Source: Przewalskia tangutica
Taxonomy: Eukaryota > Streptophyta > Magnoliopsida > Solanales > Solanaceae
Reading direction: 5' to 3'
Assembly (NCBI GenBank): GCA_029844215.1
Contig: CM056733.1
Span: forward strand, 51,163,142 to 51,227,141
Length of the DNA stretch: 64,000 bases
The notes under the pieces are model-generated. The model was not told the origin of the DNA and made no database searches. It saw nothing but the letters and a program-made list of their open reading frames with translations. How positions within the stretch are numbered: position 1 is the stretch's first letter; each line of letters starts with the position of its first letter. The position numbers and the translations under genes are program-made. This document shows positions 22,665 to 34,328 of the stretch, piece after piece.

Positions 22665-24213
22665 TTTTAGACATATTCATTCCTTTTTATAACCAAGAGA
22701 CTTATACTTAAAACCAAGTATCACATACTTACAAATCAAGTTCTTAACTTTCCAAAATACTTCAAGTCTCTTAATATTTAGAAAACAAGTTTCTTCTACT
22801 TTTAAACCTCAAGTAACTCACACCTTTAAAACAAGTTACTTCTCTTAAATCATGTCATTTCTCCTCTCTTAAAACAATTAAGTAAATCACTCCTTTAACT
22901 CCCCTAAAGTCATTACAACAACCCTTAGGTTTTGGAACTAAGGCACTAGCCAAAAGGTTTGGAAACCACTTCCTTTTCAAGACTCTATGTACTTTAAGTA
23001 AAATACTTTCACTTTTAAGAATCCAAACTTAACTAAGGAAATGGATTATACAACTTACAATTTAAACATCAAAGTACAATCAAGGAAGTACATAGAACAA
23101 ATTCTATTTTAGGCAATCCAAATACAACCAAGGAATGGATCATTTAAGGAGTAAGACATACTTTCTTTATCTTAAGGAATCATGCTAGAAGAGGAGATAG
23201 TTCACATACCTTTTCGGCTAAATCCACGAGCTAAGCCGAATACGCCGTACGTAGAAGTGTCAACCTATAATGATCACAACAAGACTATCAACTTCTAGTC
23301 TCTAACGTAGAATAATACTAAGTATTTGGTCTCTAATTCTACGAAAAATCGGGCAGCACTTCCTTTGTTTCTACTCACTTTGCCACCTTTTCAAGGCCGA
23401 ATACAATAACCAACACGCCACATTTAAGGCTCAAAACAACAACCAAACAAAGGGGATTACACGCCTTACAATACGTATAAAATTCCGCCCCACAATTAAT
23501 ACGAAGTAGTTTAACAACCAAGCCATTCTCGGCCAACATATACAACAACACTAAGTCTTTTCCAATCCTTTTCCAATTCCAAGTTCTAAGGTATAACATG
23601 TTATATAGTCATAAACAACTTCAACAACTACAATTTCCTTCTTTATACAACATGCGACGACTTAAACTAATAATCAACTTGAATTGTAATCTTAAGGCTA
23701 AACATGTTAGATTTCGGATTAGGGTTCCAATAGCTAATATACTTATCAACTACATAAAATAAACATCTCATGCTTGCTAATATCCATAGCTACAACAATA
23801 AATAAATCTTAATTGCTAAAACGACAAGATTTATACCTTTACAAGCCCTTAAAATTTCCAAGATTCAAAGTCGCTCCTTAGCAATTCTTAGCTCCTTTCC
23901 TTTACGCTCCAATCCGTTATTTGAAGCCTTTAGAAGTTCAGATCCAACTTCTCTTCCATTTCCAATCCAAAACTAGGAAAACTACTTAGGTTTTCGCCTT
24001 GCGACTAACGTGAAACGTCGTTTTTCTGCAATCTTTCTATTGAGATATCCTTACAATACCCTAAGGGACCTTGGGTTTAAGTCTTGTGAATAATGGATCA
24101 AAACTATAAAATTTTCTTGTGTGGGAGATGATGAACCCGAGAGCTGTCAAAGCTAGCACAAGTGTTCTCTAATTTTTCTAAGTGTGGAAGACCTTGTCTT
24201 GCTACTAGTGTGG

Positions 24214-24220
24214 TATATAA
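24214..24220 (-). promoter_or_regulatory. TATA box, 3' LTR D
   Basis: TATATAA (plus-strand reading) about 490 bp from the U3 end. The copy in the 5' LTR is at 29870-29876. Confidence 0.45.
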
Positions 24221-24705
24221 AACACAATGGAGGGTCAAGATTGCAACACTTGAGTGGTTAGGATGAAGAACACTTGGATAATTTCCAAGTGGACAAGTTG
24301 ACAAGTCAACAATCTCAAGCTTTGAAGACTTATCTTCCTTGATAGTCAATGACCATTTTACCCTTACTATAAACATCCAAGACCATATGTGTGGGGTGCC
24401 ACGTGTCGCCCACTCATTCGTCCATAAAATTCTGTAACCCTCGTGGGCCCCACAAAACGTAAAATTCCTCGGGTGCGCCCCATGTGACCAAATCCGAAAA
24501 AATAAATTTCCATAATGTTAATAAGTTCCATACTCTTCAAATAATGCATTTTGAGAATCCATTTCTCATCAACGAACATTTTTCCCTTTCCGACGTTCGG
24601 AAGATTTTCCGTCGGAAAAACAATTCTTCCTTTCGTACTAATTTCCAAGTCTTGATTCCTTACGTACATTATCTTATACATGTCCTGGACTTACGGGGTG
24701 TAACA

Positions 24706-25379
24706 TTCTTTCCCCCTTAGAAACATTCGTCCCCGAATGTTCTTAGTCGGTTGCCAAGCTATACAAACTCCGGCATAGTTCTATACTATGCCTAACAATC
24801 AATACTCCACAAGACCAACGATACCATACATGGCCACCACATAACATACGTAAACATATCAACGGACCTTCCGTCCGCGACCCCTTCTCACAAAACTCGA
24901 AGGTTACAGTCTTCTAAAACACGGGATCCTTAGAGGTTCATTTATTTCCTTACTTGTCATACTTTCTCGTACTTTCAAACTTATTTAGTACACATACAAA
25001 AATCAACCAGACTTGGGCCTTGCATCCTCGTGACCCTATCACATAGCGGGACCATTACCAACTGACATCACCCGATTCCATACTATCGGTTGACCCGAAA
25101 TGAGTCCATAACCCGACCCATCGTCATACTTAACTTCTCATTCTTAGTCTGAAATAAATCTCTCTCTTATCTCAAGGTACTTCTTACCCTATCCTCCCAT
25201 TCACTAGAGGTTCGTCACATAAGCCAAAGTATTTCTACTGTACATCCTTCCCTATCGGTCTTACACTATGGGGTAATTACAACTTGTGAACTCTACACAA
25301 CTATAGTCCCAGTTCACTTACCATTCTTGTCAACATTCTTAACTTTTCACTTTACTAATCAAAGTATTCCTACCTCTGG
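24706..25379 (-). other. Polypurine tract and spacer of D
   Basis: 'ttctttccccc' abuts the LTR, then AACATTCGTCCCCGAATGTT (24722-24741). Within the spacer, 25010-25120 is the block shared with A, E and F ('cttgggcc', 'cggttgaccc', 'aacccgaccc'). No open frame is recognisable. Confidence 0.7.
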
Positions 25380-25463
25380 GGGTACTATCACTTACAACTG
25401 CTAGCAACAAAGGGAAAACATATATGCTAGGGCGAAATCTGAATCTATCAATGCACGTATGAT
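25380..25463 (-). pseudogene. Protease stub of D
   Basis: Directly downstream of gag the reading is RALIDSDFALAYMF, which lines up with B's YALIDPGSTLSYIS, but the catalytic DxG is gone. Homology stops here. This marks where pol was lost from D. Confidence 0.55.
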
Positions 25464-26330
25464 TCAAACTAATCGAAATATACCTGTAACCCTATGCGAT
25501 GTCGCCTCCTGATCCTGTCCAGTAGTCACGTCATCTCTGCGGTTCGAAGGACCGCCAGAACTATAAACTCCACCCTGACCTCTACCACGGCTGGCTGACA
25601 TCTGAACACCCTGCCCTGGGGGACGCACAGATGTGGAGGAAAGGGAACCAACCATCGGCCTCATAGGCTGAGCCACCTCACCGGTGCTCTTTCTAAAAGG
25701 ACATACCCTCAGAATATGGCCCGGACGGCCACAATAAAAACAAACACCTGTGCCATAATGGCATTTCCCCGAATGACGCTTACCACATCTGAAACACTGA
25801 GGAATAGGTGGCCTCGATTGAGAAAGTCCTCTGCTCCTCTGAGAACCTCGACCCCTGGAGCTTGGACCGGCTCCTAAATACCTTATGGGGTCAAATCTCC
25901 CACATGTGGGCTGCGGGGGTATGTACTGGGTAGGCTGGGACGAATATCTCACTCGATGCTGAGGCTGCTCGTCCAAAAACTCACCGGGATAACCAACCGG
26001 TCTAGCCCTCTTACGCTGATCTCCACGTTGGCCCTCTACCCTCTGTACACCTGTCTGTACTGGCCGAATAACCTCCTGCTGATGAAACTGTAGCATCTCT
26101 ATCTTGGTCAATAACATAACTGCTTCCCTCATCACCCTATAGTCTTCTCCTAACTGAGAAACTGGAGGCTCTGGTGCTGAGGCCTCAAAACCTGGCGCAG
26201 AAGAACTCGACGACTGCGGAACAACATCCGGTATACCCTGGGCATAAGCCCTATCAAAACTCTGAGTCTGACTGGTAGCTCCTGCTACTCCTTTGCCCTT
26301 CTGGGCGACTGTTGCCCTCCTTGGAGGCAT
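25464..26330 (-). CDS. gag: gag of D without capsid domain
   Basis: An uninterrupted frame of 288 codons from the MPPRRATVAQKGKGVAG start at 26330. Upstream codons at 26331-26342 are also open, but the MPP start is shared by all gags here. It keeps the N-terminal region and the nucleocapsid: CFRCGKRHSGKCHYGTG, then knuckle CFYCGRPGHILRVC (CX2CX4HX4C), then a Gly/Arg-rich tail ending QDQEATSHRVTG. The whole capsid segment found in A, B, C and E (RDFL...FYGSRPEDD...EYNVEFDSLARY, about 150 residues) is absent, and the frame reads cleanly across the gap. Product, if made: an RNA-binding protein unable to build a shell by itself. Confidence 0.85.
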   Translation of the reverse strand: MPPRRATVAQKGKGVAGATSQTQSFDRAYAQGIPDVVPQSSSSSAPGFEASAPEPPVSQLGEDYRVMREAVMLLTKIEMLQFHQQEVIRPVQTGVQRVEGQRGDQRKRARPVGYPGEFLDEQPQHRVRYSSQPTQYIPPQPTCGRFDPIRYLGAGPSSRGRGSQRSRGLSQSRPPIPQCFRCGKRHSGKCHYGTGVCFYCGRPGHILRVCPFRKSTGEVAQPMRPMVGSLSSTSVRPPGQGVQMSASRGRGQGGVYSSGGPSNRRDDVTTGQDQEATSHRVTGIFRLV

Positions 26331-26534
26331 AGCTGTACACAAAAATACGTCAGAGAGGAATTATCTTACTAACACAGCTCTATGACACGATCTTAGATTG
26401 AGAAAAATAGAAACCAACTCCTAATTGTCCTGTAGCCTCCTGTTTATGGGTGTGGCGCGCAACCCACCGATAATCAAGACTCTACTAGACACGGTCTGTA
26501 GACATTCCGAGGACTGACTGCTCTGATACCACTC
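26331..26534 (-). other. Leader of D with primer-binding site
   Basis: Untranslated leader. The exact complement of TGGTATCAGAGC is at 26520-26531, three bases from the LTR. Confidence 0.88.
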
Positions 26535-27164
26535 TGTCACGCCCCGAACCCCGGGCCCGTGACTGGTGCCCTACCTGGGCACCCTTCTACCTTAACAACT
26601 AAGTAAACTGCGGAAATTAAATAACACCTCATTTTTTTTAAAACCAACTTACGCACAAGGGCAAAGCCGACAAGGCTGCCATATAATATACATAAACAAA
26701 ATACACTACACCGTACATGAGTCCAATCCCACATATGAATACAGACCTCTAAGAGTTTTACTGAAATATGACGACAAGGCCCCGCCAGTACCCATAACCG
26801 CATAAAGCACATGTGAAAGAACTATACCAAAATGATAACTCCTGAACAAATGGAGCTATCCAAAAACTACGGCGGTCCTACACTGCAGATCACCAAATCA
26901 CGTACCTAAACTCGCGACATGAACGCAGCCTCAAGGAGGTCGGACGAAGAATGTACCAAGTATGTGAAACGATGAAATCGTAATGAAATCATAAATCTAA
27001 ACAAAAGCAGAGACATGTATGATAGCCAACCTACGATACAATACATAAGCGATCATATCAAGTCGTGACGACGCCTCAAAGTCACTACTCAAATATAACT
27101 ATGGGTCTCACGCCCCTAATATCAATCATGCCCGTGGAATCCTTCCTCACTGCCGGCAGTCCAT

Positions 27165-27665
27165 GATATAATATAACACTAATAAGCCTATCCAAGGAGT
27201 ATCCCTCGTGGTCGCATGCCCCAGAATCCCACATCGTATAAGCATGACCATGGGGTAATACAAACAAATCCGGGAATCAAACCCGCTGCTGGTCACATGC
27301 CCAGAATCCCACATCGTATAAGCATGTCCAAGGAGTATCCCTCGTGGTCGCATGCCCCGGAATCCCACATCGTATAAGCATGACCATGGGGTAATACCAA
27401 CAAATCCGGGAATCTAACCCGCTCCCGGTCCAATGCCCCCGAATCCCACATCGTATAAGCATGTCCAAGGAGTATCCCTCGTGGTCGCATGCCCCGGAAT
27501 CCCACATCGTATAAGCATGACCATGGGGTAATACAAACAAATCCGGGAATCAAACCCGCTCCTGGTCACATGCCCCGGAATCCCACATCGTATAAGCATG
27601 TCCAAGGAGTGTCACTCGTGGTCGCATGCCCCAGAATCCCACATCGTATAAGCATGACCATGGGG
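27165..27665 (-). repeat. Long-unit tandem repeat in 5' LTR D
   Basis: About four units of 134-136 bp, seen as 'catgaccatggggtaa' at about 27246, 27382, 27516 and 27652. Two more than in the 3' LTR. Confidence 0.88.
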
Positions 27666-27812
27666 TAACACAAATAATGGAAGCATACCCGTGGAATCCC
27701 ACCTCACTGTTGGTACGTCCAAGTAAACTTACAACAAGGCGTGACCCTCCAACCGGAGTCGCAGAACGTAATAAAACATAATACTTGTACTCAAATGCTA
27801 TCACCAGCACAC

Positions 27813-28088
27813 ATTGGCAATTCTCAACTAAACAAGCCAAAGTACTTATCAAGGCACACATAGAATAATTCTCAATTAAACAAGCCAAAGTACTTATCAA
27901 GGCATACATAGAATAATTCTCAATTAAACAAGCCAAAGTACTTATCAAGGCATACATAGAATAATTCTCAATTAAACAAGCCAAAGTACTTATCAAGGCA
28001 CACATAGAATAATTCTCAATTAAACAAGCCAAAGTACTTATCAAGGAACACATAGAATAATTCTCAATTAAACAAGCCAAAGTACTAC
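27813..28088 (-). repeat. 48-bp tandem repeat in 5' LTR D
   Basis: Six copies of the same 48-bp unit as 22079-22405. Confidence 0.92.
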
Positions 28089-30360
28089 GTACGTACATCC
28101 TTTTCCAAAGACTCCTTTTTATGTAAAACCCCAAGATACTAACACCCGTAGTATCAAGGTGTGTCTATTTTTCAAAGTAAGTTACTACACTTTTAGAAAA
28201 CTCATTTCAAAGCTTGAAATCAAGTAACTTCAAATTTTCACAATCTAGGCAACTTATGCCTAATAATCAAAATAGACAACTTTCTTAACCTTCCATAAAG
28301 CTGTTATAACCCTTTATGGTTTTAGACATATTCATTCCTTTTTATAACCAAGAGACTTATACTTAAAACCAAGTATCACATACTTACAAATCAAGTTCTT
28401 AACTTTCCAAAATACTTCAAGTCTCTTAATATTTAGAAAACAAGTTTCTTCTACTTTTAAACCTCAAGTAACTCACACCTTTAAAACAAGTTACTTCTCT
28501 TAAATCATGTCGTTTCTCCTCTCTTAAAACAATTAAGTAAATCACTCCTTTAACTCCCCTAAAGTCATTACAATAACCCTTAGGTTTTGGAACTAAGGCA
28601 CTAGCCAAAAGGTTTGGAAACCACTTCCTTTTCAAGACTCTATGTACTTTAAGTAAAATACTTTCACTTTTAAGAATCCAAACTTAACTAAGGAAATGGA
28701 TTATACAACTTACAATTTAAACATCAAAGTACAATCAAGGAAGTACATAGAACAAATTCTATTTTAGGCAATCCAAATACAACCAAGGAATTGATCATTT
28801 AATGAGTAAGACATACTTTCTTTATCTTAAGGAATCATGCTAGAAGAGGAGATAGTTCAAATACCTTTTCGGCTAAATCCACGAGCTAAGCCGAATACGT
28901 CGTACGTAGAAGTGTCAACCTATAATGATCACAACAAGACTATCAACTTCTAGTCTCTAACGTAGAATAATACTAAGTATTTGGTCTCTAATTCTACGGA
29001 AAATCGGGCAGCACTTCCTTTGTTTCTACTCACTTTGCCACCTTTTTCAAGGCCGAATACAATAACCAACACGCCACATTTAAGGCTCAAAACAACAACC
29101 AAACAAAGGGGATTACACGCCTTACAATAAGTGTAAAATTCCGCCCCACAATTAATACGAAGTAGTTTAACAACCAAGCCATTCTCGACCAACATATACA
29201 ACAACACTAAGTCTTTTCCAATCCTTTTCCAATTCCAAGTTCTAAGGTCTAACATGTTATATAGTCATAAACAACTTCAACAACTACAATTTCCTTCTTT
29301 ATACAACATGCGACGACTTAAACTAATAATCAACTTCAATTGTAATCTTAAGGCTAAACATGCTAGATTTCGGATTAGGGTTCCAATAGCCAATTTACTT
29401 ATCAGCTACATAAAATAAACATCTCATGCTTGCTAATATCCATAGCTACAACAATAAGTAAATCTTAATTGCTAAAACGACAAGATTTATACCTTTACAA
29501 GCCCTTAAAATTTCCACGATTCAAAGTCGCTCCTTAGCAATTCTTAGCTCCTTTCCTTTACGCTCCAATCCGCTATTTGAAGCCTTTAGAAGTTCACATC
29601 CAACTTCTCTTCCATTTCCAATCCAAAACTAGGAAAACTACTTAGGTTTTCGCCTTGCGACTAACGTGAAAACGTCGTTTTTCCACAATCTTTCTATTGA
29701 AATATCCTTACAATACCCTAAGGGACCTTGGGTTTAAGTCTTGTGAATAATGGATCAAAACTATAGAATTTTCTTGTGTGGGAGATGATGAACCCGATAG
29801 CTCTCAAGCTAGCACAAGTGTTCTCTAATTTTTCTAAGTGTGGAATACCTTGTCTTGCTACTAGTGTGGTATATAAAACACAATGGAGGGTCAAGATTGC
29901 AACACTTGAGTGGCTAGGATGAAGAACACTTGGATAATTGCCAATTGGACAAGTTGACAAGTCAACAATCTCAAGCTTTGAAGACTTATCTTCCTTGATA
30001 GTCAATGACCATTTTACCCTTACTATAAACGTCCAAGACCATATGTGGGGGTGCCACGTGTCGCCCTCTCATTTGTCCATAAAATTCTGTAACCCTCGTG
30101 GGCCCCACAAAACGTAATATTCCTCGGGTGGGCCCCACGTGACCAAATCCGAAAAAATAAATTTCCATAATGTTAATAAGTTCCATACTATTCAAATAAT
30201 GCATTTTGAGAATCCAATTCTCATCAACGAACATTTTTCCCTTTCCGACGTTCGGAAGATTTTCCGTCGGAAAAACAATTCTTCCTTTCGTACTAATTTC
30301 CAAGTCTTGATTCCTTACGTACATTCTCTTATACATTTCCTGGACTTACGGGGTGTAACA

Positions 30361-30613
30361 TCAATAACCTGATCTGCTCCCCATAATCTCTATACTCTGC
30401 CTCTGGCCGAGGGACTAGAGGCTCAAGTATCAGAACTCCTGGAGCTATGGCTGCTCTCGGCTCCTCTAGTACTGTCGGGGTAACTGAACTCGTCGCCTGG
30501 GCCACAACCTCAGGCATAGTCTGGGCCTGAGTCCTAGTAACTCTATGCGTCCCACTAGCAACTCTTATTGCTGACTTGCCCTTCTGGGCCCTGGTCGCCT
30601 TCCGTGGAGGCAT
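30361..30613 (-). pseudogene. gag: gag of C, N-terminal part
   Basis: Starts at the ATG at 30613 (MPPRKATRAQKGKSAIRV) and runs open to the D insertion at 30361, after EYRDYGEQIRLL. It is the N-terminal, probably unstructured region of the same gag that continues at 21061. The three codons after the junction are read through the TCAAT duplication. An upstream in-frame ATG at 30640 exists, but the family start is MPP. Confidence 0.88.
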
Positions 30614-30752
30614 ATATGATACATATACATAAGAATACATCAGAGACGGATCAACCTAATAACACGGCTCTACTGCACGATCTCAGAGTGAGAAGATGGA
30701 AACCAATCCTAAATGTCCTGCAGCCTCCTGGTTATAGATGTGGTTCACAACA
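30614..30752 (-). other. Leader of C, gag-proximal part
   Basis: Untranslated leader of C up to the insertion of solo LTR G. The duplication CAACA is at 30748-30752 and 43795-43799. The primer site lies on the far side of G. Confidence 0.85.
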
Positions 30753-31419
30753 TGTCACGACCCGACCTCGGGCCCGCGACTGGTGCCTTACCCCGGGCAC
30801 CCTAGTGATACAACATCAGAGAAAATCAGCGGAAATAAAAACTCATAAAAGATAAACAGTGAAATAAGAAAACAGGCTAACCAAAACGGTTACCTTTCTG
30901 TATATATAAATAATTAAACCTGAACAGTTACATCCTTTTACAAACCCTGCCCACAACAGTACTACAGACCTCTAAGAATGTAACCACAACTACGACGTAG
31001 CGAGGCCGCCATACCACGAATGTATGTACTACGACAGGGGACTATACCAAAAGATAAGCCTCCGGAGAAACGGAGCTTCCCAAAACGCTGAATTGTGATC
31101 CTATGAGCGAGGATCAACGACCGGTGTACCTCTACCTGCGGCATGAACGCAGCCCCCCGAAGGAGGTCAGTACAACAGGTACCAAGTATGTGAAACTAAA
31201 AATACTGTAAATGAAATCATAACAGTCTATATAAAACAGGAGACATGTATGATAGCCAAACTACAGTACACAACATATAAGCAGTCATGTCAAGTCAGGG
31301 ACTCACGCCCTCAAAGTCATCACTCAAATATAACCATGGGTCTCACGCCCACAACATCAATCATGCCCGTGGAATTCCTTCCTCACTGCCGGCAGTCTAT
31401 GATATAACAACACCAAAGA

Positions 31420-32060
31420 GTACACATGAACACCAGGTCCCACCTGTGTCATAAGAACCGTACGGGGCAAGTACGAAGGCATAGCTACCAGATCCACCCT
31501 GCATCATCAACTGACCGGGGCAAGTACGAAAGCCAACTACCAGAACCTACCGTACCAACTATGCTATGAAACTGACCGGGGCAAGTACGAAGGCATAGCC
31601 ACCAGAACCAAATCGCGCCGCGTCCGACCGGCAAGTACGAAGCCAACTACGTAACCGCTGCGTCAACAACACCATATAACTGTATCACGAAGCTGATCGG
31701 GGCAAGTACGATAGCCTCTACCAGATCCACCCTGCATCACGTCGCTGACAGGGGAAAGTACGTAGGCTAACCACCAGATCCACCCTGCATCACGAAACTT
31801 CATCCTAACAGCTATAAACTAACTCACGAAGCTGACACGGGGCAAGTACGAAGGCCGACTACCAGATACCACCTGCGCCACGTAGCTGACGGGGGCAAGT
31901 ACGAAGACCAACTACCAGATACCAAGCCGTAATCACGAGACTTCGCCACACAACTGAACGGGGCAAGTACGAAGGCTAACTACCAGATACCTCCTGCGTC
32001 ATGCCAATGACGGGGGCAAGTACGAAAACCAACTACCAGATACCAAGCCGTATCAGTAAA
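31420..32060 (-). repeat. Tandem repeat in LTR G
   Basis: About ten degenerate units of 50-75 bp built on 'ggggcaagtacgaaggc' and 'taccagatcca'. The duplicate is at 44270-44870, where bases are dropped in several units. Confidence 0.85.
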
Positions 32061-32561
32061 CCTCATGGAGGGCTAGTCCATGGAACAACAATCCTAATGG
32101 AACCATACCCGTGGGCCACCCAACGTGTCAGTAGGTCCAAGGATATAACAAGATAACGCTCGTAGTGGAAGCATACTCGTGGGCCACCCAACGTGTCAGT
32201 ATGTCCATCAATCAACCAGATAGCCGGCCCTCCATCGAAAGACTCGGTAGCACAAAATCAAAACACTTGCACAACAAAGGCTATCACAACAAGCATAGGC
32301 AAGTTCAACGTACTCATAGACTTTCATTTTATTACAACAAATCCGGGTTTTAACTCCAAGGTACTACGACTTTAACTCTTTAAAAGATCCATTCCTTTCA
32401 AGAAAGTCACATGATACTAACACCCGTAGTATCCAAAATAGAGTAACTATTATTTTAAGTAAACCAAAACAATTCCCATACTTTTTTTTAAACCAAATCA
32501 CTTCTCCTTTTAAAGTCAAGTTACCATTTTAAATCCAATAATAAAACCATTCTTTTGTTTT

Positions 32562-32611
32562 CATAAAGTCGTTATAACTAACTTCTCATAAAGCTATTAT
32601 AACACTTTATG
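32562..32611 (-). promoter_or_regulatory. Conserved stem-loop, G copy one
   Basis: CATAAAGT plus GTTATAA pairs with TTATAAC plus ACTTTATG, leaving one bulged C. Loop AACTTCTCATAAAG. Repeated at 45364-45413 in the tandem duplicate. Confidence 0.72.
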
Positions 32612-32737
32612 TTTTAAACCAATTTAAGACAAAACCATGCCTTTCGTTTAAACCAAAAACTCTTCAATTCCTCAAGTCTCTTTTCTTTTAGAAATCAAGT
32701 TCCTTACTTTGGAATTTAAGAAAATCAATACTTGTTT

Positions 32738-32930
32738 ATAATGATCTTATTAAAGCAGCCATGATCTATAAAATGTAATACAATTTTGTCTTATCTTAGT
32801 TTCTATGCAGATGGAGGATTCTACTTGTTTTAATATAATTATTTGTCATTACATTTTCCTTTATTAACGCTGCAATGGCTTGTTCGATACTTATTCCCAT
32901 TTCCGATATCAATATAACATTATCCTTTTA
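32738..32930 (-). promoter_or_regulatory. Conserved leader block (G)
   Basis: Same block as 3182-3385, with 'gcagatggagg' and 'tttattaacgctgcaatgg'. Also at about 45538-45720. Confidence 0.6.
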
Positions 32931-33026
32931 AAGACCAAATACCCATTACTCATGAATGCGGTTTCACAACTTATTAACAATTCAAGTCTCTTACCTTTTA
33001 AAATCAACAAACCATTATTTTACCTA

Positions 33027-33076
33027 CATAAAGTCGTTATAACTAACTTCCCATAAAGCTATTATAACATTTTATG
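33027..33076 (-). promoter_or_regulatory. Conserved stem-loop, G copy two
   Basis: A second copy 450 bp further on, with loop AACTTCCCATAAAG and one G:T pair in the outer stem. Repeated at 45829-45879. Confidence 0.7.
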
Positions 33077-34137
33077 TTTGTGATCCAACCAAAATTCGTT
33101 TAGCACACGTACGTCTACCGTACTACATAGTTCACAACAATCATGCTAGAAAGGATAGGAAGAGGTTCACATACCTCGCGACGATTATCGACAAATAGAA
33201 AAATGCTCCAAAGTACTATAACCCTGCTAGCCTTTTTCACCCTTCAAGTAGAATACGCTACTCGTAGTACTTCAACCTATAAAGGCCACAAAACGTCTAT
33301 CAACTTCTAGATCTCTTCGTAGAACAATTCTAAGTACAAGGTTCCTTATTCTACGAAAAATTCGGCAGCACCTCCCCTGTATAAACTTACCACCACCTCT
33401 TTCAAGGCCCGATACCAAACCAACAACTCCAAGGAGATTACACGTCTAACCGGACGTGTACAAAACTGCCCCACAATAATACTACACAAGTCTACTGTAA
33501 ATACAGTCCAATGTAAATACAGTTCAATTCTTTTTCAGTCCTCTTTCCATATATTCTATACACAACTATATACTACTACAACATGTAATCTCCAATTACA
33601 ATAGAAGGACATAGATCATTACCTCGATAAGCCCAAAATTATGCAATGCTTAAAAGTCGATCCTGAGCAACGTTTAGCTCCAATTCCTTACATTCCAAAC
33701 CGCTCCAAGCAACCCTTAGACGCTCCTAACCAACTCCTCTTCAAGATCTAACTCCAAAAAGTGAAGAACACCTTAGGCTCAAATAGGGCAACTTTCGGCC
33801 AAGACAACTTTCTAGGCTAGGGGTGTGAAATCTTTTATAACTCTTGGTTCACAATCTTCCTAACACCTTAAGGAAGAGCACTTAAAACTTTAAGATTTTT
33901 TGGACAACTTTTGCTCAAGGGGGATGTTATACCCCGTATTTCCTGAGTATGTACGTGAGGGCGTACGTATAAAAGTTTAAGCCTTAAGTAGGCAAAGTGG
34001 CGAAATTTGTGCACAACTAGCGAAAAGAGTCGTTTTCCGGCGAAACGTTTTACAAACTTTGCGAAGGGAAAATTCCGGCTATATCATTTATTATTTTTGC
34101 GGATTTTTCCGAGAGACGAAATATTTTTGACCAACGA

Positions 34138-34159
34138 GAGGGTGACACTTGTCACCCTC
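34138..34159 (+). promoter_or_regulatory. U3 palindrome (E)
   Basis: GAGGGTGACA and TGTCACCCTC form a perfect inverted repeat with a 2-base centre, about 165 bp upstream of the TATA box. The copy in the 3' LTR is at 40148-40169. F has the related sequence at 59535-59556. Confidence 0.6.
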
Positions 34160-34320
34160 ATATGGACGAAACTTGGGGCATTTTTCTTGCCTTTTCCTTG
34201 GTCAAGGATTAGGTAGGATATTTGTGTGGTAGATTGATAAGGTGGGACCCACACACACTTGTCCTAATCTTGACCTTACACTTGCCTACCACTTGTCTTA
34301 ATCTTGGCCATTGGTTGGCC

Positions 34321-34328
34321 TATAAATA
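34321..34328 (+). promoter_or_regulatory. TATA box, 5' LTR E
   Basis: TATAAATA in the context GGCCTATAAATACCCC, a strong plant TATA match about 395 bp into the LTR. Equivalent sites are at 40331-40338, 43288-43295, 46818-46825, 56229-56236 and 59359-59366. Confidence 0.65.

Larger units (their letters stand above)
21062..24705 (-). repeat. 3' LTR of element D
   Basis: TGTCACACC...GGGTGTAACA on the plus strand. Holds: repeats 21700-21945 and 22079-22405, stem-loop 22613-22664, and TATA box 24214-24220. A CCACGTGTCGCCC motif is near 24400. The 160-aa open frame over the 48-bp repeats is a by-product of a unit length divisible by three. No gene. Confidence 0.92.
21062..30360 (-). mobile_element. 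Element D: gag-only LTR retrotransposon
   Basis: Complete minus-strand element inside the gag of C, with the perfect 5-bp duplication TCAAT at 21057-21061 and 30361-30365. Its LTRs are 21062-24705 (3644 bp) and 26535-30360 (3826 bp). The length difference comes mainly from tandem-repeat copy number. The 1.8-kb interior contains one open gag lacking its capsid domain and a stub of protease. No RT or integrase is seen. Confidence 0.93.
26535..30360 (-). repeat. 5' LTR of element D
   Basis: Partner of 21062-24705. Holds: long-unit repeat 27165-27665, 48-bp repeat 27813-28088, and TATA box 29870-29876. The stem-loop is reduced to 28293-28319, where the left arm and loop are deleted. It contains no gene; the 194-aa frame at 27550-28134 is repeat-derived. 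Confidence 0.92.
30753..33924 (-). repeat. LTR G, first part
   Basis: Begins TGTCACGACCC. Holds: repeat tract 31420-32060, stem-loops 32562-32611 and 33027-33076, and conserved leader block about 32738-32930. Ends at 'caaggggga' where E is inserted. No gene; the short frames at 32165-32375 recur in the duplicate and resemble nothing. Confidence 0.88.
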
